DNA of 64,000 bases from Ascidia mentula (taxonomy: Eukaryota > Chordata > Ascidiacea > Phlebobranchia > Ascidiidae). The stretch spans positions 20,958,501-21,022,500 of the forward strand of contig OX387200.1 of the NCBI GenBank assembly GCA_947561715.1, in the 5' to 3' direction. The translations under genes and the position numbers were made by a program. Shown here piece after piece: positions 37,630 to 49,600 of this stretch (its first letter is position 1; each line of letters begins with the position of its first letter). The notes under the pieces are model-generated. The model saw only the letters and a program-made list of their open reading frames with translations, ran no database searches and was not told the origin of the DNA.

Positions 37630-40600
37630 CTGTTACAGAAATATACCATGTTTTATTTTAGATTTTAAATCCATTATTGAACATAGTATTGTTCTTTAAA
37701 TCTACAAAGATTTTGGTAACATTGGTGAGATTTGATAAACTTTTCTACCAACCAAATGCCCAATATTCCAACACTAACCACCCACCCTTGATAGGAGGTT
37801 GTCCTCCAACTGCTCCAAGTGCTCTTCAAGATGAAACACATCAGCTTCCATCAGTCTCCTTTGAGCTTCAAATTCGGATCGCTCCTGATCCAGGACGATG
37901 TGCTCCAGACTTTCCAACAAACCATCCTGATTGAGAGATAAGTCAGTAACAAGAAGCTTGTGAACTGGTGGTGAATATAATCCAGGAGCGCGATGTATTG
38001 CCACATTCATGGGAATACTAATTCCTAGGTATAGGCGGAAGTTGGGGTGGACATCTGCTGCCATGTTTCTGTTGACGCAAATATCTGGCAGCTGGGTTTG
38101 CTCTGTGTGGCTGATGTACAAAGAAGCCCCGTGCAATGATGCGCTTGCCAGACATTTAGGAAACTTTGGATCTGTCGACTTGCAAACCCACAGCTCATCC
38201 AGTGGAAACATTGGTTCGTGGGTATGATTGTCATCGGGCTGCACACATAAAAAAAAGCTGACATTATAACTGTGTGGTAGTGGTTAGAATATGTCAGAAT
38301 CAAACAACAATACAACCAAATTGAAAGCAGGTTATATGCATAAAACACTTGAGGTTAAGTTGGTTTCAAAAATTAAAATTAGTAGGAAAAACCTGATAAC
38401 AATAAACTGTATATAAGAGTGAACATTTTGCTAGTGATTTCTACAGAGTGACAAATGGGAGAGACATTCAGACAATCCGCCGATAGGCCTTTGACCTTCC
38501 ACAAACTTTTTGCCAGACTGCACCAATTAAGCCATTGCTAGTATTGGGTAATCATCCATCAGCTGACACTTTCCTGTAAAGTTGATTGTAAATGGACAAA
38601 ATTACCTCCTCCAGTGCAGACTCCTTATTCAACTCAACATCTATCTCTTCCATGACTTGAGGAGTAGATTCCTGTCTCAACTGTTCCACATCTTCATCCG
38701 CAAATCTTACTCCCTTCCCGCTTTGTGGAGATGTTTGCAGTTTTGCAGCTTCTGATCTAACGGTGCCACTTGCACTCACAGATATAGTCACCTGTGGGAG
38801 TGGGATAACAACAGTTATTGGTTTTCAAAGCTTTAACAATTCTACCAACAGATGACATGAAAGCTTCTTTATTACTTCCTTAAACTATCAACTTTTTTAT
38901 TTGAATAATCATGTTTCAGTTAAAAGAAACAATAAACTCAATTGCACTTTGACAAGAAAGGAATTTGATTTAATTTAGGTACTTGAGCTTGTTAGTAGGC
39001 ACAGATATAATGTTTTTTTGGTTATTTATTTTTTTTTACAATAAGTGCAACAAAAGTACTTCAGTTCCAGTTGAACTTTGCACATCTTCTGTGTTTGCTG
39101 GGTTGGAAAGGGAAGAAGATTGTCCGCCCACATCTTCGATGATTCCAAGACTTCCACTTTGGGAACTGGTCGGTGGTCGGGATTGGTCGAGAGCAGGGGT
39201 TGCTGGGATAAACAAATATCCGCTGTTACTTACTCTAGACAGGAACGACAGTGGGTAAAAACATGTTGCTGTTAATAACAAAATGTTGAATACTGCTGAA
39301 ACATGTTTGAGTGACTAAAGGGAAAACTTGTAGGTCAATTTTGGGTGCTGCTAATATTATTGATTTTATTTGTATTAAATTAAATAAAACTTAGGAACAT
39401 TCTAATGTGTGCTGGTATACGACTGCGTATTTTCCACCAAAGTTCAGTATTGGTTAATTTGTGCTGGTACAATTCAATACATATGTCAGATTAAAGTTTA
39501 GATTTGGTTTTAACTACATAACCAATATGTTGAAAACATGTGGATAATTAATGTACTCACCCGCAATGGGTTCAATGCTCTCCATGTCTTTCCTAACTCG
39601 CTTGTGGATCGTTCGTAGCCAGGTCAACGCTTGGTTGTCAGGGTCATATATCAAACACCATGCCAAGTCTTGGTAGAGAGAGAGTGCGTACAAGCGAAGT
39701 GCGTTGAATCTTGCTGTAACATCTCTCGATAAACCGCTTCGATGCCACATGCGCTGTTCGCTGGGTGTGGACAAGATGTCTGCTGGAATCAGGCTGGGTC
39801 TGACCTAAAAAACAAGGGGAGATGATTTAAAACTTAACAAATACAATAGCTATTAAAGCAATATTAAAATACAATACACAACTTTTTTTTGATAATTTTC
39901 TTGACACAAAAACAAGATTTGTGGTAAACTAATATTACCACGTATTAGTATTTTGTGTATTGTATTTTAATAAATCATATTATGCGACCAAATTTTCACA
40001 AACAAATTTATGTTATGGGTCTCACTTTCAAAAACATGACTGCCTCATCACTTGAGTTATCATCAGATGCCTCCACATCCTCTATATCATCCCACAAAGA
40101 GTCTGAGTCACTTTTACTTGTCGATGAGGCAATCTCTCTCCCTTTCAAGACATCTCTGGGTTTCTCAACATTCAACGGAACACTGAAACCACCGGTGATT
40201 TGATCCAGGTATGCCTGATCAAAAAAACAATTGATGGTAAGAACAATGTACAAAAAAGTTTACATATGGCTATAATTATAATATTAAAAACAATTACATT
40301 CAGAAAGTCCTACACAAATGCAATCAATGGTGGAAATTCACAAATTAGAAGGAAAGATTTAACAAAATATATAAAAGCATTAAAAAAAGCAAATCAATTA
40401 TTGCCACTTGGTAAAGTTGAATTATATAAAATCACATGGTACCACAAAAACAATTTAAAAGCATGTTTTTGGTAGTTTTTACCAAGGAGCTTGACTTGTT
40501 CATTTGCGAATTCAGTACAAACTTACATTAACAGCTGCGTTTGTCCAATTATCTAAAGCCAATGCTCTTTGTGAAGTGTTCATTGACCCAAAGTAAGTCA

Positions 40601-43600
40601 CACAAGCTGCAACAATTGCACTGTCTCCAATGGCAGACTCTAAACGCGATGCAGCCTCACCTCTCAGCTCCCTCCAGTGGTCAACATGCTCTTGCATATT
40701 TTCCATTAAAACTTCCGCCTGAAAATGTGAAGATGTTTTTTTCTGCATTATCATGTTTCTCACTAAACATTACATACAATACAGAAACCAGTATAAACAA
40801 ATACATAGTTTTATTCTTTGATATATTGGTAAAAATACCTTTGCTATTTTCGTGTCCAGGTTTTTCAGTTCCTTCTCAAAGTGCTTGACAGAAATGCTGG
40901 CATTTTTATGCATTTGTATTTTGGAATCAAGTTCCTGTTTAATCTGATTGCACCTGAAGGTTGATTACAAACTTTTAAACAATGTATTGGTCGCATTCTA
41001 TAAATGATAAAACTTAATAAAATCATAGTGGAACTGGATTAATTTGAACATTAAGATTATCCTTTCAGACAATGTTAAGGCTGTTTAAATTATCTATATC
41101 GTATGTTTATCTTCGGGGCAATTGAACAAATAATTATAACAAAGTTGCATGGACACTGATATAACAACAGTGGTTATAGGGTCTTTGTAAATTGAGAACA
41201 CACAACTTGATATAAAGGACTTATTTCTTAAAGTGAAAATAACTCTACCTGACTCTCTTAGTTCCAAGGGTGACTTGGGCTGCCTCCAACTTCATTTCAA
41301 CAACTTTTTGTGCATCCAAGATTGGTTCCAGATACCGAAGGATTTCAGCATATCGGAAGACAGCATGGATCCATGAGCAAAGCATTGATGCTGCTTTGCT
41401 GCCTTTCACTACATTGCTGGGCTGAATCAGATTAAGTCATAGTTTTTACTGTTAATTGAATTAGGAACTGATGATGCCCATAGAGATAAATATATTCTCC
41501 TGAAGCTGATCAATACATTGCATATATTGTCCTGAACCAAACTATATTTTTCTATAGCTATTGTATATTTATTTTCCTATTTTCCTAGACTTGTTTAAAA
41601 TCCGTGTTTTTACTGTAAATATATAATAGATTGTATTTCGTGGCTAATATTTTGTGAGTAGTCCAAAAAAACCTACTGTTAAAAGTCACGTCGCTCACCA
41701 AAAACTCAGGAGAATGAACAAACTTCATCATCGTGCAATAAATGTTCTCCGGAATGTTGTCCTTGTCATAAAATTCAATATCTTGAAAAAACCTGATCAT
41801 AAAAAGAAATATCCAGTAAACATTTTCTGTTTGAACTGGGATATTATGGTGCCTGGTGGATTCGTTCAAAAATTTGTTCAAAAAGCAAGTTCTTTGTGTG
41901 TTATTATACACTTTCTCAATACTTACTTGTCCCTGTTTATCAGAACTTTCCCATTCTCCCAGTTAGCAGGGGAAACACCAAACATGTGACAGAGGCAGTT
42001 GACAACGAGTACAGTAGTTGGTGGTGGGTTCTTGTAACGCTTGATCTCATTCAAACTGCTTTCGTCCAAGGCATTCAAAGCATCCTGTGCCACTTGGAAA
42101 AGTGGATTCGACTAAAAACAGTTTGTTATTGGTTAGTAGTCTGGTTGTTATGACAATGGCAAAGTTTTGTGAAATTCTACCAGAATCAAAAATGTGATGA
42201 CAAAATTTGCCACTGTTCCTGATAGAGTAAACCAATTAGGATCAGTTCAAAGAAGCGGAAGTGTTGCAGCCAAAACTAGATTATAACAGTATCAGTGCAA
42301 TATAAAAAATCACACTCTTGGTGAGGTTTGAACTCACAACCCTGGGCATTATGGACATTGTCCCAAACCACTCAATTCACAGGAAAATAAGTGGGATAAG
42401 AGGAAAATAAAAATTACAATGAAATTCACGCAAGACAATGCTTGCCTTACTGCTGGCCGTATTAGTGTCAAACTTCAATCTCTCCAGTTCTTTCTCCAAT
42501 ATTTCAATATTCTCCTCCTCAATGGTGCATCTTTGTCGTGCCTCCCCATACTCCTGTCTCTCCTCCTCAACATGTCGTTTCCAAGCTCTTTCTGTTGCTC
42601 TTGCCTCATCCAGTTTGGGATGCAAATGTTCCCGGTCGTTATGGTAACGATACATCGAGTCTTCTGCTTCCCTCACTTTTTTGAGTGCTTGCTCATACCT
42701 TGCAAAGCAATTATTCTAGTCAATGATTTTGATATGTTGAAAAAAAAGAGGAATTACAACATCCTTGGTAAACGCACAATTAATCCTGTTTTGGACACAA
42801 AAAATATGTTTTACAAATCAATTTGAAACTCTTTAAAATGTTAAACTCTTCATTTCAACTTTTTCTAATATAAAATTTGTGTGTGTTTTGTTAAAATTCC
42901 TTCCCTGGGATCACAAAATCCCTCCTTAGGGAGGAACTTCTTTTGCTTGGCTTACATTTTTTGAGAGCTTAATAAAAAATAACTGTTCCTCCGTTCACAA
43001 AGTTGTCAGTAACAAGTTTGTGGTGGACTTGTCAATGTACCTTTGAATTACTTGGATTTCTTTGGACCTGACCATGGTAGAAATACCCACAAACATTTGA
43101 ACCATTTGTTGGAATATAAAAGGGTTCGCCAATTCTTCCGCATTGCCAGGCAACAAAGCTACAAAAAATGTAAAGTTTATGGATTGCTTTTCACAACATG
43201 CAGATGACCACATCCCACCTTTCACCTGGGAAAGAGCATCCTGGTGCATGTGCGCCATCAAGTGACTAGTATGTAGGATTTGGTTGGAAATAGTGTGTTG
43301 CTTCGACCATGGTATCTTTACAACTTCTATAAAAGAAAAATAACAATGTTTAGGCACCGTGTTTGTAGTTGACAAAAACTACAAATATGTTTGATTTCCA
43401 TAAAAAACTAGAATTTTAAAGCTGCCAATGTTCTTGAACAACTTTACTTGCTTACACATAAAAACACATTTTCAATTTGAAATTGCACTACAGGTGTAAA
43501 TGTCACAAATTCACCATTATCAGTGATATAATCATCGCCGAGAAGGCCAGCATACGACTGCAAGTGGTATTGAGCGACCATCTGCCAGGATTGGTGATCC

Positions 43601-46600
43601 CACGCACGGTACAAGTCAATACATGAAAACTGTGTCAAAAGGTCTGGACATCTAAACAAGCAAAAGAAATATTATCAATTCATGTGCCACATATCTTGTA
43701 AAAGGTAATTTTAAAATAGGTCAGTTTTTAAAGGTTATGAATAATTACAAGTTAATCACATAAGATCAAATCCACTTCCCAACTTAAATTACGATATGAC
43801 AACATTTCCAGAGATGACATTTTATGCAGGTTATGTGCAGTATATCTTTAAAGAATTTAAGGTTAAAAACACATACTGGTTAAACTGTCATAAAAACTAA
43901 ATAAATAGATGTACCTCCTAAGAATGTCATGAAACTTCTGCAAACTCATGTTGCCAAAAATCACATTTGCACTGCTTTCACCACATGTTGTGGCAGATGG
44001 TGCTAAAAATATCAACAGAAAAGTTAGTAAACAAATAAACTGTTTTTCTATGGTTGGACCGAAAAAACTTTGATTGGTATTTTTTAAGAAATTTTTTTTG
44101 TAATTTTAATTTGTGTAGCCCCAAAAATATTTTTAAGTTTTAGGATCTATTTGGAATATATGTTACTTTTGGAGTAAAGCAAGATGTAACAACTGATTCC
44201 TTTCCATAAAACAACACCTTATTTCATATTTTTACAATTCACCTTCAGTTGCAGGATATTCTGCCAACACCACAACATGCAAATTGTTCAAGATTCTTGC
44301 AAAGTAACCATCCAAAAACTGATCGAGTTTCTCTAGAGATGTAAGCTGTCCTCCCACGTTTGTCTCGGAGGTTGTTTTTACAGAGGACATAGCAGGAGCA
44401 ATCTCTGCCGCAATTTTTGCAAGTTCCGTGTGACTATAGAGAGCTGGGCATTGACCTGTGCATATTTTTTAAAAACAAAAAAACGTGTTTTATTTTGTTC
44501 TGAAATATTTAGACTATAAATGCCAAAGATAGGATCTACTAATTAGCATGATATGGATGCATTTCATATACATGCTAGATTTGTAGTTTTGGAATTCATA
44601 TTTAAGAAAAGGATTATGCACCTGGATTTTTTTAATTATCAAAAATTAAAAATTTAAAAATATTGTTAGGGGGAAAACCCAAAAGCAGTGTATGTTACAA
44701 TTATAAGGACATCAATTTCTAACACCTTTACTACCCCATTTTTACTCTTTACAAACATTACACAAGGTGAACCAATAGAGATACCTTCTTTAATAAGGGC
44801 ACAAACATCATCGAGGCATTCCGTGTTGCTTGAGAATGGTTGGTCCACCACTAGCACAACTTTTGCGTTTTCAATTCCAGCTTTGTAACTTGCTTCCTTT
44901 ACTAACCTGCAAAAGTATGAAAAAACATTTACAGCAATGCACATAATGTAGATCCTTAATTCAGCTTATGAGACGTGCACAAAATGTACAAATTGTTTCG
45001 TTCTGTTTAAGTAATTGAACATTTAAATATTTGCAGTATTCAGTATTTTTTTAACCATACTTTCTAAATTTCATCCTTGTACAGCTTTGTTGGTCATCTT
45101 CACTGAATCCATTAGAAGCAACAGTGAACACAGATGCATTGCACAAATATGCAAGAAGTTTTGTTAAGGAACGACGGCCAGTGAAGCATGATGATGCCAG
45201 TAGCAGAGCGTGACCACCTCGCTTCATCCAAAGGGCACGTGAGAGTCTGGCGATGTGTCGGACAGCTTGTCCAAAAAACACAAGATTCATCCTTTCCTGT
45301 GCAGTCTTTGCATCTAAAAACGAAAAACAAATTTTCCATACACAAGAGTGCCTTGGCTGCGAAGCCTGTGAACCTCATGAATTCCATACACAAGTTCATG
45401 CATTATTTTTTCTAAAAACATAAATCTAAAACAACACTATTTATATCAGACAAATCCGTTGAATTAAGTAGTCAATACTTACTTTTATTGTACTGCTCCA
45501 GGCACAACTTGAGGGCGCCACTGAGTTGTTCTTCAGTGCTTTCTGTGTAAGCATCCGAATTTTTTTGCTCAAGCGCAACTGACAAAATTCCATGTGTAAA
45601 AAGGATGGAAGTGCTTTCCTCGTTATCATCAAGAACCTAAACAAAGTTATTTGGCATTTATTTGACATAGCATGGAAAAAAACTCTGTTTCAACTTGGTT
45701 GTAAAAATTTATAGAACTAATTATTTCACAAAATTTATCTCCTAATTTCTGTTCGTCAAAAAAAAGCATAAGACTGAACTAATTAGGCCCATTTTTTCCC
45801 AAAAAGACTCTTACATTTACATCATGCACTGAAAAAGGAGAACCACTGCTTTATTATGTTGAATGCAAGGATTCAAGACAACAAACAAGTAATTCACCTG
45901 ATTGAGGTTCATCAAAGGTCCTGCAGAATTCACATCAGCGTCTGCATCGTCGATTAACCCAGGAACAAAAGTGACGCCTAATTTGGCACCACCGGGTCGA
46001 GACACCTTTGCCCCACCACCATGTTGGGGACGTTTTGGTTTTGTTTTATTTACGCTTCCACCTCTTGCACCTTCTGAAGGGAGGGGTGCATCTGTTGACA
46101 ATAGTGGAAGGTAATATTTTGATTTAGTGCATTAAGGAATCAATTTTCCAGATAGCTTGAGGTTTTCATCAACTGTGTTTGGATCCAGTGAAGATGAAAT
46201 GAAAAAACAAGAGCAATAAAGACCGATAAGATTTTACAAAACATCAAAATGTCTGTTTATAACAAGGACATATTTCTTTCAATGCTAGATTTTATGTTTG
46301 AGACACATTTTCTTTAATCTGATTCCATCATTAAAAACATCCAAAATCAAACAAGTTGAAACTGTCATTATTGAGGGTTGTGATATTTACCTGAAAACCT
46401 TATCTGAGTTGTTGGTTTCTCATCATTAATTTGGGCAGCTGTGATTTCTGTTGAGGAATCAGAATCGCTCGATTCATCCATCGTAATCACACTACCAGTT
46501 GCTGCAATTGCAAATTAGTTCAAATTTTTCGTTCTACCAGTTGCTTCAATTGCAAATTAGTTCAAATTTTTCGTTCTACCAGTTGCTGCAATAGCAAATT

Positions 46601-49600
46601 AGTTCAAATTTTTCGTTCTACCAGTTGCTTCAATTGCAAATTAGTTTAAATTTTTTCGTTTGTGTTATTTTATTTTATTTATTATCAGTAATAACTGTTC
46701 CAAAACAAATAGATAATTTTAATTTTTTAATTCTGTTTGGCCCGCAATGTTGTCTAAAATATTCAGACACAGCTACATAGATTTTGCTGCAAATTTTGAA
46801 ACCTGTTTCAATTTCAGTGGTGTATCCGGTCATTGTTGACTTCCCATCTTCATCCTGGGTCATTTCTGTTGCTGGGCGAGACTCAAAATCATCTGATGTT
46901 GTGCTCATTTCATTCTTCATCTGTGTTGTTGTGGTTTCACTTATGACATCATCAATGGAAGTGTCTTGTAGCGACGACGCAGAAGGAATTTTGATGTGGA
47001 GTTCTGCAAAAGAACAAATGTTATTCTAAACGCGGAAGCCAAAACCATAAGTCTGCTGGTAAGCATGGGCGAGGTAAACACTATACTATGTTCATTATCA
47101 GTACTAAATGTTGACTGAATGCACTGGTTGTGCCTAGCAAGGGGCAACACATCAAACTGACATTCAAAATAACCCACAATCCTTCACATATTTTTGAGCA
47201 ACAAAAACACATAAATTGTAAGTTTTCAACATTAATTCACAAAACCGTCAAAACTGACCTTTAGTTGTGTTCGATGAAGTGCTCGTTTCCATTTTTGAAA
47301 ACGGTGAAGTTGTGTCATCGGTCTCATAGAAATCAGACTCTTTGTTGACTGACACTGATGAGGATTCTCCACTGGTGCTGGTGACCACCATTGGTTCTTG
47401 AATCTATGTTAACAATTATGAAGTAGTAATTACACTCAATAAATAAATAGTATTTGAAACATTTAAAGATAATTTAAATTATTATTTTTAAATTATTTAC
47501 AGGAAAGTCAGATATTATTAAATTTACACTATGATTATACTATAAAAAATTACACAAAAATAATATTACCTCGGTAACATTCACAGTGACTTCTGACACC
47601 TTATGTGAAACAATGCTCTCTGTATCAGTACTTTGATCTGCATCATAGCCAGCTTGAAAGATTCCATTCTCTGGGCTGCTCTGAATCTGAGCAGATATAC
47701 TTGCTTGAAATATTTTTGTTTGTGTTTAAATGAAGATTACATTTTTATTTGGGTGTTTTAAATCAATCCTTAGCAGGGTTCAAATGCAACATGCTTGACT
47801 TTATTCAACAGACAGCAACACTTGCAATACATTTTTATAGTGAAGGTCACAAAAACCAAGGCAATAAAACAAACATGCTACCACATAATATTTGAGGTGA
47901 TTGGGGATATTCATATAATCAACTCACATAAATGCCATAAAACAACAATGTAACAAAGAACAGACTTCCTCGCTGCCACAGATAAGGAGACAATTTCGTT
48001 GGTTATGTTTTTTTAAACTTACATATATATCGGTGTCGTTCCCACCCAGAGAAGATGAAGGAATAATTTCGGTACTTCCAGATGTGCGAGAGATGGAAGG
48101 CATGGGAGTTGCACCACCAGAGGGCACTGGTGTTTTCACAATCCGCACCTTTTCAACACCAGGTGATGCTGGTGGGTGTTCTTTGTCTGCATAATTAAAA
48201 TGCTGCCCTCGTAACCAATTGTTGGGGAAAAAGTTTCCTTAACCAGCGGTGGCCCCAGTTGGGAGGTCTGTTCCCACGAATTGTTTGTAGGAATCTCTAG
48301 GTATGGTTGGACAATATAGTGCAGTACATTTATATAAAAAGTGATGTGGTAATATAAAAAGGTTAATAACCACTTATACAATACAATTCAGATAATATTA
48401 TCTCCAATAAACAACCAATTAAATTTACACCAATTAGGCAATAGAAAATTTCCAACAACAAAGCCAACAAGGAGATTATTGTGGAAGGTTAAAATGTAGC
48501 AAGTAAAATCAAATGTAAGGTTCACCAGTGCAGAAATGCTTTTTCAACTGGTCATGCAAAGTTCTGGAAAACCAGTGCCTATCTTGGTCTGTGGTGAGCC
48601 GATCGTGGAACACTCTGCAGCATTCATGAAGCCATAAACGTACAACTGTCCTCATCATGGGTGCAGATCCAATGCTTAGCACACCTGTCAAAGGGGTAAT
48701 CCTTGTTAAAGGAAGGTTTCTAAAAACAACATTTTCAATGATAACTGAAGGGTTCAAAACCCTGAAAATTTTAATCTATGTTAATGATCTCTGAATATTG
48801 ACAAAATTAGTCTCTCCAACAAATTTATTTTACAATATGGTATCACTAAAAGAAGAAAAGTAAATATTTTAAAATAATTTATTTTTCCTTTTCTTCTCTT
48901 ATTTATTTTCCCAACTGCAAATTTATTTTTGAAACATTTCTATAAAGAATCAGAGATCATTAAATTGGAGGTTAATGGTAAACTGATCTTGAATATCTCA
49001 CCCCAACCTCGATTGCTTCTGAACCTTCCGATTTGTCGACCTCCAGCTGGCCTTCTCAACTGTTCAGCTCCTCCAGGTCGACGTCTGATCGGCATCGGAC
49101 GTCCTCGAGTTCGGGGAGTGAGAAGAAATAAACCCTTATGACACAACATCCCCATTTCAACCATTTATAACTTTTATTGCAGGCAAATATTTAAGCAAAG
49201 CTAATATGTGACTGGAACAAGATGAGAATTGGATAAACTTGAAAACTTATTTTGACATCTTGTTTAACCTTCTATATGCATAGACAGCAGCAATCATACA
49301 ATGAGTTTGAAAAACAGTGGTTTTCAACATTTCTTACTCCATAGTTTCACAGATAGACCAAGGGTGACGCTTGGCACCGAAAACCTGAAGGTTAATCCAG
49401 CGTCCCCCTGCCCATACTCTCGCATTCCCCAACTTTTTATTGCGGAAATACTTTGGGCAAAAATAAACCAATGAATGAATGAATGAAATGTGCCCGGGAA
49501 AAGAAATTGAATTTTGAATGATATGTACAAGTAAACTGGGCAACAGTACGATGTTGGGAAATATTTTTGTATTTCTTACCTGCATAATGTGTCCAATATC

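Noticed and set aside
48196-48381. Open frame (IPTNNSWEQTSQLGPPLVKE) between exons 48526-48684 and 48023-48186
   Set aside because: It could join in phase 1, but it has no clear donor and the better acceptor TTAATTATGCAG directly continues the next exon in frame; kept as intron, with an alternative exon possible.
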